In this document: one piece after another, positions 1-8,172 of the stretch
Position numbering within the stretch: position 1 is the stretch's first letter
Layout: each line of letters opens with the position of its first letter
Source: JAFKKS01 sp039808325
GTDB lineage: Bacteria > Pseudomonadota > Alphaproteobacteria > Rhizobiales > Xanthobacteraceae
Direction: 5' to 3'
DNA: 13,382 bases
Assembly (NCBI GenBank): GCA_039808325.1
Contig: JBDHSU010000110.1
Location: forward strand, 1-13,382
Notes under the pieces: generated by a model
What the model was told of the DNA's origin: nothing
The model's database searches: none
What the model saw: only the letters and a program-made list of their open reading frames with translations
Translations under genes and position numbers: made by a program

Positions 1-406
1 TGTCGTACGCGAACCGCCGGTCGCCGGCCTGCTTCGCCAGTGCCTCCACCGTCGTGTCGTTGAGGCCGAGATTGAGCACCGTGTCCATCATGCCCGGCAT
101 CGAGGCGCGGGCCCCGGAGCGGACCGAGACGAGCAACGGATTGGCGCGATCGCCGAAAGTCCTGCCCGTGATCTTGGCGACGTGCGCGAGCGCCTTCTCG
201 ACCTGCGCACGCAAGTCTTCGGGGTAGGTCTTGTCGTGCGTGTAAAAGTGCGTGCAGACCTCGGTGGTGATGGTGAAGCCCGGGGGGACCGGCAAGCCGA
301 GGCTCGCCATCTCCGCAAGGTTCGCGCCCTTGCCTCCGAGCAGGTTCTTCATCGCGGCTGCGCCTTCGGCACTTCCATCACCAAAGGTGTAGACCCACTG
401 GGCCAT
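1..406 (-). CDS. ppdK: Pyruvate, phosphate dikinase, N-terminal part (cut by window edge)
   Basis: Reversible conversion of pyruvate, ATP and phosphate to phosphoenolpyruvate, AMP and diphosphate in the cytoplasm, used for gluconeogenic PEP supply or PPi-linked glycolysis. Only the first 135 codons are present; the family is about 890 residues, so the rest lies left of the window. The protein opens MAQWVYTFGDG, then has the nucleotide-binding-domain segment LLGGKGANLAEM near residues 23-34, PVPPGFTITTEVC near 39-51, and the highly conserved VSVRSGARASMPGMMDTVLNLGLND near 95-120. I chose the ATG at 406 because a GAGG lies 9 bases upstream and family members begin M-x-K/Q-W-V-Y; an in-frame ATG at 412 is possible but only 3 bases from that GAGG. 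The gene follows the DUF3096 gene on the same strand after 137 bases. Identification is firm; the partial length is only a window effect. Confidence 0.95.
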   Translation of the reverse strand, partial: MAQWVYTFGDGSAEGAAAMKNLLGGKGANLAEMASLGLPVPPGFTITTEVCTHFYTHDKTYPEDLRAQVEKALAHVAKITGRTFGDRANPLLVSVRSGARASMPGMMDTVLNLGLNDTTVEALAKQAGDRRFAYD

Positions 407-504
407 CGGCATCGTCCTCGATCTGAAATGAATGCGGGCACGGCCTTGCGTGCGGGGAGCTTGCGGGCCGTGTCTTGCCGCGTTTTGAGGCCAGATTCAA
501 TAAC

Positions 505-531
505 GGCCGGCCATGACGTAAGGAGCCGGCC
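505..531 (-). terminator. GC-rich hairpin after the DUF3096 gene, possible weak terminator
   Basis: A 7-base perfect inverted repeat (GGCCGGC at 505-511, GCCGGCC at 525-531, 13-base loop) begins 13 bases beyond the minus-strand stop codon of the DUF3096 gene. On that strand it is followed by GTTATTG rather than a clear T-run, so intrinsic termination is uncertain. The remaining sequence up to the ppdK start shows no convincing promoter. Confidence 0.3.
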
Positions 532-543
532 TTTGCGTGCGCG

Positions 544-681
544 TCAGTGCACCAACCCGGTAATTCCGACGACAATGAGGTAGATGGCGACAATGTAATT
601 GAGAAGCCGCGGCATAATCAGAATCAAGACGCCCGCGACCAAAGCGACAATCGGTTGCAGGGTTACGAGATTGGCCGTCAT
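544..681 (-). CDS. DUF3096 family membrane microprotein
   Basis: A 45-residue protein, MTANLVTLQP followed by two nearly continuous hydrophobic stretches (about residues 8-24 and 28-43) separated by the short polar kink MPRLLN. This pattern, with the conserved PRLLNYIVAIYLI block, is that of the DUF3096 family, small inner-membrane proteins of unknown function found widely in proteobacteria, usually 45-60 residues. The ATG at 681 is preceded by GGAGGG with a 7-base spacer, an excellent ribosome binding site. The frame stays open further upstream, but an extended start would give an Arg-rich leader with no membrane character, so I rejected it. The gene lies 75 bases downstream of the dehalogenase gene on the same strand and could be co-transcribed. 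No function can be assigned from the sequence. Confidence 0.82.
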   Translation of the reverse strand: MTANLVTLQPIVALVAGVLILIMPRLLNYIVAIYLIVVGITGLVH

Positions 682-756
682 AAAGCGCCCTCCGTCATGA
701 AATCGTCGGTTACGACAACGCGATGGCCGCGGCACGGTTCCGCGCTGCGGAAGTCC

Positions 757-1443
757 TCAAAGGCCGAGCAACGCCGGCAACGCCGCGAGCGTGCGCACCT
801 CCGCGGCCGGCTCGCCAGGCAGCCGCTCCCGCTTCTGCCCATAGCGGTTGCACCACACGACGCGCATCCCGAAGGCGGAGGCGGCGTAGGCGTCCCACGC
901 ATTCGACGATTGGAAACTGATGGCGGAGGCCGGAACGCCGAGCCGGTCGACGGCAAGTTGGTAGACTTTCGGGTGGGTCTTGAAGACGCCCACTTCGTGG
1001 ACCGACAACACGGCGTCGAGCACGTCGCCGATGCCGGCGCTCGCCACCAGCGGACGCAGCATATCGGGCGAGCCATTCGACAGGATCGCCGTCTTGAGGC
1101 CGGCGTCCTTAAGCTGCCGCAACACACCGGGAACCTCGGGAAACGGATCGAGCGTGAGATAGAGCCGCATCAGGCGTTCGCGCAGCGCCGGATCGGCGAT
1201 CCCCATCGTCTCGAGACTATAGTCGAGGGAATCGCCGGTGACCTGCCAGAAGTCGACGTAGCGATCCTGCATGGTGCGCAGCCATGTGTATTGCAACTGC
1301 TTGTCGCGCCACAGGGTCGTCAGCGCCGTGATCCTGTCGCCGAGCACGTCGCGGCATTGTGCGGCAGCCGACGCGTAATCGAACAGCGTCCCGTAGGCGT
1401 CGAAGACGCAGGCCCGAATCCCGGTCAGCATGGAAACCGCCAT
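757..1443 (-). CDS. (S)-2-haloacid dehalogenase, type II (HAD superfamily)
   Basis: Predicted cytoplasmic hydrolase converting (S)-2-haloacids such as L-2-chloropropionate to (R)-2-hydroxyacids through an aspartyl ester. The 228-residue length matches the L-DEX family. All the residues known in Pseudomonas L-DEX YL are visible: nucleophile Asp15 in FDAYGTLFD, Thr19, Arg46 in WRDKQLQYTW, Ser122 and Asn123 in LSNGSP, Lys155 in EVGVFKTHPKVY, Tyr161, and Ser179, Asn181 and Asp184 in SSNAWDA. The start at 1443 has a GAGG 5 bases upstream; Met5 (1431) is a less well supported alternative. Divergent from the HdeA-like gene; no transporter or dedicated regulator lies beside it. Many genomic members of this subfamily have no known haloacid role, so the natural substrate is open, but the preserved active site argues for real dehalogenase chemistry. 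Confidence 0.88.
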   Translation of the reverse strand: MAVSMLTGIRACVFDAYGTLFDYASAAAQCRDVLGDRITALTTLWRDKQLQYTWLRTMQDRYVDFWQVTGDSLDYSLETMGIADPALRERLMRLYLTLDPFPEVPGVLRQLKDAGLKTAILSNGSPDMLRPLVASAGIGDVLDAVLSVHEVGVFKTHPKVYQLAVDRLGVPASAISFQSSNAWDAYAASAFGMRVVWCNRYGQKRERLPGEPAAEVRTLAALPALLGL

Positions 1444-1567
1444 CAGCGCCTCGCTACCGCGCCGCGTGGACGGCGCGAGCTGAATGTCCAGACCCTCATC
1501 CGACTCTTCGATCCATGCTCTTGCAATGCCGACGAACGAGGTTTGTGTGAGCGGACATGGGGAAGCT

Positions 1568-1596
1568 TTGACGGCATCACAAGCGGTTGATAGCGT
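1568..1596 (+). promoter_or_regulatory. Candidate sigma70-type promoter of the HdeA-like gene
   Basis: TTGACG (1568-1573), a 17-base spacer and TAGCGT (1591-1596) sit 25 bases before the ATG of the HdeA-like gene. The -35 box matches 5 of 6 consensus bases, the -10 box only 3 of 6, but the spacing is ideal. The same arrangement recurs in front of the alpha/beta hydrolase operon. Confidence 0.4.
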
Positions 1597-1621
1597 TTTT
1601 CATCGATTCGAGGGGAGACGC

Positions 1622-1909
1622 ATGCGCGCTCTGTTCGCCCTTATCTGCCTGTTCGCGCTCACCGCGACGATGCCGGCCTCGGCGCAAGTTCTCGATCTCT
1701 CAACCGTCAAATGCAAGGACTTCGTCGAGAGCGGCGAGCGCAATATCTCGCTCATCTTGATGTGGATCCAGGGCTATTACACCGAAGAGGACGATCCGCC
1801 GCTGATCGACTTCGACAAGATGGCGGAGAACGGCAAGAAGCTCGGCGAATACTGCGGGAAGAATCCGAGCGCCGGCTTGATCACCGCCGCCGACGAAGTG
1901 CTCAAGTAG
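1622..1909 (+). CDS. HdeA/HdeB-like periplasmic protein
   Basis: A 95-residue exported protein. Residues 1-21 form a typical signal peptide (MRAL start, hydrophobic core, PASA-Q cleavage region), giving a mature chain of about 74 residues. Two cysteines, Cys31 in VKCKDF and Cys78 in EYCGKN, lie 47 apart with WIQGYY between them, the layout of the HdeA family, whose enterobacterial members are acid-activated periplasmic chaperones with a single disulfide. Alphaproteobacterial homologues are common but mostly uncharacterised, so acid protection is an inference. The ATG at 1622 follows GAGGGGAG with a short spacer; upstream in-frame codons would place non-signal sequence before the hydrophobic core. 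It is a single gene, convergent with the DUF4336 gene only 14 bases away. Confidence 0.82.
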   Translation: MRALFALICLFALTATMPASAQVLDLSTVKCKDFVESGERNISLILMWIQGYYTEEDDPPLIDFDKMAENGKKLGEYCGKNPSAGLITAADEVLK

Positions 1910-1923
1910 CCGCGGCGGCAGGG

Positions 1924-2667
1924 TCAAACGTTGAGGATGCCGCGAAAGGCGCGGCGCAACTCCGCTTCCGCGTTGTCCTCATACCAGCGCCCATGCGCCA
2001 GGATGATGCGCGTGGGTCTCCACGCGATCATCGTTTCCACCGCGCGACGAAGCTCGGCTTCATGGCTTCTGAACGTGACGCGCATGTCGCGCGGCATCCT
2101 CCCGTCGGGGTCCTGCACGCCGCCCAAGCGCGTGAGCCAGCGCATCCACCAGACGCTTATCTTCTTCGACTCGAAGTTTTCGATCAGGTCGGTGAGGATC
2201 AGCGTGCGGCTTCGCCGGTGGAAGAACTCGAATTCCGTCATGTAGCTGCCCGACACCGGCAGCGTCGCGATCTCATCGTCCCAAGGATACCCATTCGCGC
2301 CGCCAAGCTCCTTCGTTGCGAAGTCGATGCGCCCCTTCGCCTGTTCCCTGATGCGCGGCGCGAGATAGACATCCGCGTCGCCATAGGCCGCATGCCAGTC
2401 CGGAATCCACCAGTAGTGGATGCGGTTTGGGCCGACGATCCATCGCGGCGCGCCGAGCGCGGATACGGCCGTCCTCAGGTCCGGCGCCAGCGGCGTCGGC
2501 GAATGGATGAAGAGCGAGCCATCGCCGGTGCGGACGATCGTCATCCGCGTCGGGAACGGCATCCGGAGCCAGCGCGGACCGAAGCGGATGGTCGGACCAT
2601 CGACGATCCAAACGTCCTCCGCCACCGGCTTGAGTGTATTGATGGGCGGATACTCAAACGTGGACAT
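1924..2667 (-). CDS. DUF4336 domain protein, metallo-beta-lactamase-like fold
   Basis: A 247-residue soluble protein without signal peptide. It begins with the EDVWIVDGP strand and has the spaced His/Asp pattern of the DUF4336 family, a poorly characterised relative of the metallo-beta-lactamase fold: His55 in LFIHSPTPL, Asn81/His84 in VGPNRIHYWW, Asp90 and His92 in PDWHAAYGDADVY, LILTDLIENF in the middle, and His225 in LAHGRWYEDN near the end. These may bind a metal, although the classical HxHxDH motif is not present. The ATG at 2667 has a G-run about 9 bases upstream and matches the usual protein start; a TTG at 2742 would add an unlikely 25-residue leader. It lies 147 bases downstream of the IclR gene on the same strand and could share its transcript. 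Catalytic role unknown. Confidence 0.75.
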   Translation of the reverse strand: MSTFEYPPINTLKPVAEDVWIVDGPTIRFGPRWLRMPFPTRMTIVRTGDGSLFIHSPTPLAPDLRTAVSALGAPRWIVGPNRIHYWWIPDWHAAYGDADVYLAPRIREQAKGRIDFATKELGGANGYPWDDEIATLPVSGSYMTEFEFFHRRSRTLILTDLIENFESKKISVWWMRWLTRLGGVQDPDGRMPRDMRVTFRSHEAELRRAVETMIAWRPTRIILAHGRWYEDNAEAELRRAFRGILNV

Positions 2668-2814
2668 GCACGAGCGCCCCCCGTTCCCGGAAGGATGTCG
2701 CCCACAGTCTGTCACTATCGGCCGCGCGGGCGACAACTTCAACGGCAGACTTCTATCCCGGCCTCAATCGCCGAGAGCCGCTCAAAACCTGCGTCGTCTT
2801 GTACGCATGCGCGG

Positions 2815-3732
2815 CTATCGGTCGAGCGCGCGCATGTTGCCGCCGCTCCGCGCGCCCATCTCACCAACCTGCCTGTCTTGTTTTATCGACGGGTGCCACG
2901 CACCGGCTTCGCCTCCCAACAAGAGACCGACCTTGCGAACCATCTCGACAAGTTGAGGTCCCGCCTCGTTCAGCAGTCTCGCGCGCGACAGGCGAAACGC
3001 CGGAGCTCCGCAGTTGAATGCGAAGACGCCCGAGCCGTCGGCCATGACCAAAGGCACGGCGACGGCGTTGACGTCCGGATACCAGTCGCCGGCCGAAACG
3101 ACGAAGCCATGCGTGGCGAGCTCGCGCTCCGCGCGCGCCAAGGATGCCTCGATCCGCGGCCAATCCGCCGGTTGCATGCGCTTGAGTTCGTCGAGAACGC
3201 CAACACGGATGGGCGCGGGAAGCACCGCGAGCAGAGCCCGGCCGGCCGACGTCGTCGCCACCGGAATGCGCGATCCGACCTCGAGCCGCAACGCCACCGG
3301 GGAAGCCGACGTGCAGTGCTCGACGTAGAGAACGCTGTGATGGTCGTAGGCGCCCAACGCGACGGAGGCAGAAAAATCGTCGGCCAGCTTCTGCATCAGG
3401 GGCCGCGCGACGGTGCGGATGCCCATATTGGCAAGCGCGGTATAGCCGATGGAAATCGCGCCGGCGGCCAGTTGATACTTCCCGAAACGCTCGACATGCG
3501 TGAGATAACCAAGCTTGGTCAGCGTGTATGTCAGGCGCGAGACGGTCGGCTTCGGCAGGCCGGTGCGCGCCGCGATCTCCTGATTGCCAAGCAGGCGGTC
3601 ATCCGGCCTGAAGGCGCTGAGCACATCGAGGCCACGGGCAAGCGCCGTGACGAATTTACGATCGTTGGGAGCATGACGCCGCGCATCCGCGGAGCGGCTT
3701 TTCCCGTTGGCATCGGTTTGGATGTCAAGCAC
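2815..3732 (-). CDS. IclR-family transcriptional regulator, divergent from the hydrolase-pim operon
   Basis: A DNA-binding regulator of about 305 residues with the two-domain IclR layout. An N-terminal winged helix-turn-helix spans residues 25-90 (FVTALARGLDVLSAF, then EIAARTGLPKPTVSRLTYTL and GYL). A C-terminal effector domain includes VLYVEHCTSASPVALRLEVGS, TSAGRALLA and GDWYPDVNAVAVPL. The FVTALARGL opening resembles the PcaR/PobR branch, which often answers to aromatic or organic-acid ligands. The start is uncertain: no ATG is available, and I chose GTG at 3732 because GGAG lies 8 bases before it and this leaves the divergent promoter and palindrome intergenic. GTG 3741 and TTG 3789 or 3801 are alternatives. 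It probably controls the divergent hydrolase-pim genes and itself; whether it represses or activates is not visible. Confidence 0.88.
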   Translation of the reverse strand: MLDIQTDANGKSRSADARRHAPNDRKFVTALARGLDVLSAFRPDDRLLGNQEIAARTGLPKPTVSRLTYTLTKLGYLTHVERFGKYQLAAGAISIGYTALANMGIRTVARPLMQKLADDFSASVALGAYDHHSVLYVEHCTSASPVALRLEVGSRIPVATTSAGRALLAVLPAPIRVGVLDELKRMQPADWPRIEASLARAERELATHGFVVSAGDWYPDVNAVAVPLVMADGSGVFAFNCGAPAFRLSRARLLNEAGPQLVEMVRKVGLLLGGEAGAWHPSIKQDRQVGEMGARSGGNMRALDR

Positions 3733-3751
3733 GCCAGCCACTCCACTCGCG

Positions 3752-3780
3752 TTGACAGCGACTGCACCATTTTCTAGCGT
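3752..3780 (+). promoter_or_regulatory. Candidate sigma70-type promoter of the hydrolase-pim operon
   Basis: A perfect TTGACA (3752-3757), a 17-base spacer and TAGCGT (3775-3780) point toward the hydrolase gene. Transcription would begin around 3787, right at the edge of the palindrome at 3791-3819. A weaker opposing candidate for the iclR gene (minus-strand TTGACG at 3789-3784, then TGCAGT at 3766-3761, 17-base spacer) overlaps it. Confidence 0.5.
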
Positions 3781-3790
3781 CGTCGTCAAA

Positions 3791-3819
3791 TTGCAAAACA
3801 ACGTTTCGCAATGCGAAAT
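3791..3819. promoter_or_regulatory. Palindromic operator with three half-sites, probable IclR-family site
   Basis: TTTCGCAATGCGAAA at 3804-3818 is a perfect inverted repeat (7-base arms, one central base). The left arm also pairs with a further upstream element: TTGCAAAAC (3791-3799) against GTTTCGCAA (3803-3811), one mismatch, 3-base spacer. Read together these are three half-sites resembling TTGCGAAAC in alternating orientation. IclR proteins bind pseudo-palindromes, often as a pair of dimers, and this one lies between the regulator gene and its divergent operon. Position just downstream of the predicted start of transcription would suit repression. Confidence 0.6.
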
Positions 3820-3852
3820 TCAAACAAGAACCGGGGCGGCGATTTGAACGCC

Positions 3853-4740
3853 ATGCCAATGCTACTCACGCCGGCTCAGACGGTCGCCGCACTGGAAGCG
3901 CGCGGGACGACGCAATGGGGCGGCGGCGCCGGACAGCGCATCGTCTGGCGCTGTTGGGGAGACGGCCCGGCGCTGCTTCTTTTGCATGGCGGCTCGGGCT
4001 CGTGGACGCACTGGTTCAGAAACATTCCCGACCTCGCGCGCGATCACCGCGTGATCGTTCCCGACCTGCCCGGGCTGGGCGACTCCGACTACGATTCCAG
4101 CCTTACGACCACGGAAATCGTCGCCCAGCGCGTTGCGCGCGACCTTCGTGACATTCTCGGCGGCGCGGACGTTTCGATCGTCGGCTTTTCCTTCGGCAGC
4201 ATGGTCGGCGGCTATCTCGCGCGCGACTTGCCGCGGCAAGTGAACGCTCTCGTCCTCGTCGGTGCTGTCGGCATGGGGCTGCGACGCGATCCCGTTCCGA
4301 TGCAGTCGTGGCGAACGCTGACGAATGAAGCCGCGCGGCTCGCAGCACATCGCGCCAATCTCGCGACGCTGATGGTCCACGATCCGACCAAGATCGATGA
4401 CTTCACGCTTTATCTCCAACAGAGCAACGCGGAACGCACGCGCCTGCGAACCCGCCGCCTGCCACGCGACAACAATCCCCTGGCCGAGGCGCTGGCGAAT
4501 ACGCGTGTGCCGCTGGCCGGCATCTGGGGCGAAAACGACGTGACCGCCGCGCCCTATCTCGACGATCGCCGCACCTTCCTGCAGGCGCTGCGCCCGCATG
4601 TGCCGTTTCACCTCGTCCCGGGGGTCGGACATTGGGTGCAATTTGAAGGCGCGGGCGCGTTCAATGCGATCCTGCGCGACGTGCTACAAGAATTGCTGCC
4701 CGCTCAGAACAAAACGACCGTCGAGAGGACCCATGGCTGA
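3853..4740 (+). CDS. Alpha/beta hydrolase, first gene of the pim-like operon
   Basis: A 295-residue alpha/beta-fold hydrolase. The oxyanion segment is LLLLHGGSGSW (about residues 41-51), followed by VIVPDLPGLGDS, the nucleophile elbow GFSFGS with Ser113, the acid Asp229 in GIWGENDVTAAP and the base His260 in GVGHWVQFEGA. This gives a complete Ser-Asp-His triad of the kind found in esterases, lactonases, thioesterases and meta-cleavage C-C hydrolases; substrate cannot be told. No signal peptide, so cytoplasmic. The start is unclear: ATG 3853 (used here), ATG 3859, TTG 3844 (with GGCGG before it) and ATG 3811 are in frame. The last overlaps the palindrome and has no ribosome binding site. The stop overlaps the pimF start by 8 bases, so its product is tied to acyl-CoA metabolism, perhaps hydrolysing a lactone, ester or cyclic diketone upstream of beta-oxidation. 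Confidence 0.85.
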   Translation: MPMLLTPAQTVAALEARGTTQWGGGAGQRIVWRCWGDGPALLLLHGGSGSWTHWFRNIPDLARDHRVIVPDLPGLGDSDYDSSLTTTEIVAQRVARDLRDILGGADVSIVGFSFGSMVGGYLARDLPRQVNALVLVGAVGMGLRRDPVPMQSWRTLTNEAARLAAHRANLATLMVHDPTKIDDFTLYLQQSNAERTRLRTRRLPRDNNPLAEALANTRVPLAGIWGENDVTAAPYLDDRRTFLQALRPHVPFHLVPGVGHWVQFEGAGAFNAILRDVLQELLPAQNKTTVERTHG

Positions 4741-6856
4741 ACAGCCTTCCAAGGACGCGAATGTCGTCACACTCCGCAACGAAGGCGACGTCGCGGTCGT
4801 CACGATCGACAATCCGCCGGTCAATGCGCTGCGCCACGCCGTGCGCGCCGGACTGGCGGCGTGTTTCAACAAGGCGGAAGCGGACGCGACGGTCAAGGCG
4901 GTCGTCGTCGCTTGCGCAGGGCGCACCTTCGTCGCCGGCGCCGACATCACCGAGTTCGGCAAGCCGGCGGTGGAACCGATCCTGGCAGCCGTGTGCAAGG
5001 TCATCGAGGGCATGTCGAAACCCGTGGTCGCCGCCATTCACGGGACCGCGCTGGGCGGCGGTCTCGAACTGGCGCTCGCCTGCCACTATCGCGTCAGCGA
5101 TCCCGCCGCGCGCGTCGGATTGCCGGAAGTAAAGCTCGGCATCCTTCCGGGCGCCGGCGGCACGCAGCTTCTGCCGCGCGCCATCGGCCCGGAGGAAGCC
5201 GTGCGTATGATCGTCACCGGCGAGATGATCGGCGCGAAGAAGGCGCTGGCCCTCGGCTTGATCGACGAGATCGTCGACGGCGATCTGCTCCAGGGCGCGA
5301 TCGCGTTCGCGCGCAAACTCGTCGCCGAGAAGAAGCCGCTGCGGCGCCTGCGCGACCAGGACGACAAGCTCGCCGCCACGCGCAGGGATCCGAAGGTATT
5401 CGAGGAGACGGCGGCGGCGCTAACGGGCCGGCTGCGCGGACTGCGCGCGCCGGTCGCGTGCGTGGAATCGGTGCGCAATGCCTTCACAATGCCGGTCGAC
5501 GAGGGGATGGAGCGGGAGCGCGAAATCTTCCGCGAACTCGTCACCGGCGACCAGTCGAAGGCGCAGCGCTACATCTTCTTCGCCGAACGCGAGGCGTCCA
5601 AAGTCGCCGATATGCCCGCCGGCGTGAAGCCGCGCGAAGTCAAGCGCGCCGCGGTGATCGGCGCCGGGACAATGGGCGGCGGCATCGCCATGTGCTTCGC
5701 CAGCGCCGGCATTCCGGTGACCGTGATCGAGACCTCCGACGAAGCGCTGCAGCGCGGCCTCGGCATCATCCGCAAGAATTACGAGGCGAGCGCGAAGCGT
5801 GGCGCCTTCTCCATGGAAGACGCGGAGAAGCGCATCGGGCTGATGACCGGAACGACCGACTTCAATGCCGTGAAGGACGCGGATTTTGTCGTCGAGGCGG
5901 TATTCGAGGAAATGGACATCAAGAAAGACATCTTTGGCCGGCTCGACAAGATCGCAAAGCCGGACGCGATCCTCGCGACCAACACCTCCTATCTCGACGT
6001 CAACGTCATCGCCCGGTCGACGACACGGCCGGGTTCCGTGCTCGGCACGCACTTCTTCAGTCCCGCGAACGTCATGCGGCTGCTCGAGATCGTACGCGGC
6101 CAAGCGACGGCGCCGGATGTGCTGGCGACCGCCGTCGCGGTCGGCCGCAAGATCGGCAAGGTGCCGGCGATCGTCGGCGTCTGCCACGGCTTCGTCGGCA
6201 ACCGCATGCTGCGCGCCCGCTCGATCGAAGCCGAGCGGATGCTGATCGAAGGCGCGCTGCCGCAGGACGTGGACGGCGCGATCGTCGAATTCGGCTTTCC
6301 GATGGGCCCGTTCGCGATGAGCGATCTCGCCGGCATCGACGTCGGCGCGCGGGCGCGCAAGGCGCTTGGCGTGCGCGCCGAGATCGCCGACGCCATCGCC
6401 GATCTCGGCCGCTACGGGCAGAAGACCGGGCGCGGCTTCTACATCTACAATCCGGGCTCGCGTACGCCGCAACCCGACCCGGAGGTCGAGGCGATCATCG
6501 TCGCCGCGTCGAAAAAGCTCGGCGTCACGCGCCGGGCGATCGACAAGAAGGAAATCGTCGAGCGTCTCATCTTCCCGATGATCAACGAAGGCGCGCAAAT
6601 TCTCGAAGAAGGCATCGCGCAGAGGCCGAGCGACATCGATATCATCTGGGTCTACGGCTACGGCTGGCCGGTCTGGCGCGGCGGCCCGATGTTCTACGCC
6701 GATCAGATCGGCCTGCCCTACATCCGCGACCGGCTCGCCGAATATGCGAGGCGCGCCAACGATCCGCGGCTCGAACCCGGCGCGATGCTCAATCGCCTCG
6801 CCGACCAGAAAGCAACGTTCGCGTCGCTGAGCGGCAGCAAGAAGGCGGCAGCCTGA
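4733..6856 (+). CDS. pimF: Bifunctional enoyl-CoA hydratase / 3-hydroxyacyl-CoA dehydrogenase (PimF-type)
   Basis: A 707-residue fusion doing two steps of beta-oxidation: hydration of 2-enoyl-CoA and NAD-dependent oxidation of 3-hydroxyacyl-CoA. The N-terminal crotonase domain (about 1-190) has the oxyanion segment VAGADITEF and both catalytic glutamates, Glu112 in LGGGLELAL and Glu132 in LPEVKLGILPGAGG. The dehydrogenase half begins near 303 with the Rossmann motif GAGTMG (310-315), has NTSYLDV and THFFSPANVMRLLE with catalytic His440 and Glu452, and continues through two C-terminal helical dehydrogenase domains (GRGFYIY, then VYGYGWPVWRGGPM). Size, order and neighbours match PimF of Rhodopseudomonas palustris and the peroxisomal-type multifunctional enzymes rather than FadB. 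ATG 4733 has AGAGGA just upstream and overlaps the hydrolase stop in ATGGCTGA, suggesting translational coupling. The acyl chain specificity, presumably dicarboxyl-CoA, is inferred from context. Confidence 0.93.
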   Translation: MAEQPSKDANVVTLRNEGDVAVVTIDNPPVNALRHAVRAGLAACFNKAEADATVKAVVVACAGRTFVAGADITEFGKPAVEPILAAVCKVIEGMSKPVVAAIHGTALGGGLELALACHYRVSDPAARVGLPEVKLGILPGAGGTQLLPRAIGPEEAVRMIVTGEMIGAKKALALGLIDEIVDGDLLQGAIAFARKLVAEKKPLRRLRDQDDKLAATRRDPKVFEETAAALTGRLRGLRAPVACVESVRNAFTMPVDEGMEREREIFRELVTGDQSKAQRYIFFAEREASKVADMPAGVKPREVKRAAVIGAGTMGGGIAMCFASAGIPVTVIETSDEALQRGLGIIRKNYEASAKRGAFSMEDAEKRIGLMTGTTDFNAVKDADFVVEAVFEEMDIKKDIFGRLDKIAKPDAILATNTSYLDVNVIARSTTRPGSVLGTHFFSPANVMRLLEIVRGQATAPDVLATAVAVGRKIGKVPAIVGVCHGFVGNRMLRARSIEAERMLIEGALPQDVDGAIVEFGFPMGPFAMSDLAGIDVGARARKALGVRAEIADAIADLGRYGQKTGRGFYIYNPGSRTPQPDPEVEAIIVAASKKLGVTRRAIDKKEIVERLIFPMINEGAQILEEGIAQRPSDIDIIWVYGYGWPVWRGGPMFYADQIGLPYIRDRLAEYARRANDPRLEPGAMLNRLADQKATFASLSGSKKAAA

Positions 6857-6891
6857 CCGCTGTTTCACCCTACCCAGACTAGGAGGCTCTC

Positions 6892-8067
<1,176 letters not shown>

Positions 8068-8074
8068 AGACCTG

Positions 8075-8120
8075 CCGCCATCCTTCGAGACGCGACCTTC
8101 GGCCGCTCCTCGGGATGAGG
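8075..8120 (+). repeat. Palindromic intergenic repeat, copy A
   Basis: About 46 bases beginning CCGCCATCCTTCGAGACG and ending CCTCGGGATGAGG. CATCC and GGATG at its two ends, with GAG and CTC inside them, can fold into an imperfect hairpin. It matches the reverse complement of copy B at 8173-8221, including an identical GGATGAGG end. Sequences of this type (CATCCTTCGAGACG...CTCCTCAGGATGAGG) are, from memory, among the most abundant intergenic repeats in Bradyrhizobium-like genomes. Confidence 0.65.
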
Positions 8121-8172
8121 ACCACCGTTGCCGGCGCGGTTCTCACGCGTTGGGCGAGCGACGAGGAAAACC

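Noticed and set aside
1886..1919. GCCGCCG / CGGCGGC inverted repeat at the convergent HdeA-like / DUF4336 junction, considered as a shared terminator.
   Set aside because: The loop is 20 bases, the left arm is within coding sequence and there is no T-run on either side.
2697..2734. GTCGCCC / GGGCGAC inverted repeat between the iclR and DUF4336 genes.
   Set aside because: Seven-base arms with a 24-base loop in GC-rich DNA are expected by chance, and no T-run or promoter box is attached.
1711..3777. A 688-codon open frame on the plus strand.
   Set aside because: Antisense over the DUF4336 and iclR genes and out of frame with the HdeA-like gene; its product is Arg/His-rich without any recognisable domain, a common effect of high GC.
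5420..6868. A 482-codon minus-strand open frame opposite pimF.
   Set aside because: Antisense shadow, rich in Arg, Asp and His, with no motif and no ribosome binding site worth noting.
4861..6882. A 673-codon plus-strand open frame overlapping pimF.
   Set aside because: Out of frame with pimF, extremely Arg-rich and low-complexity; pimF has all catalytic motifs in the other frame.
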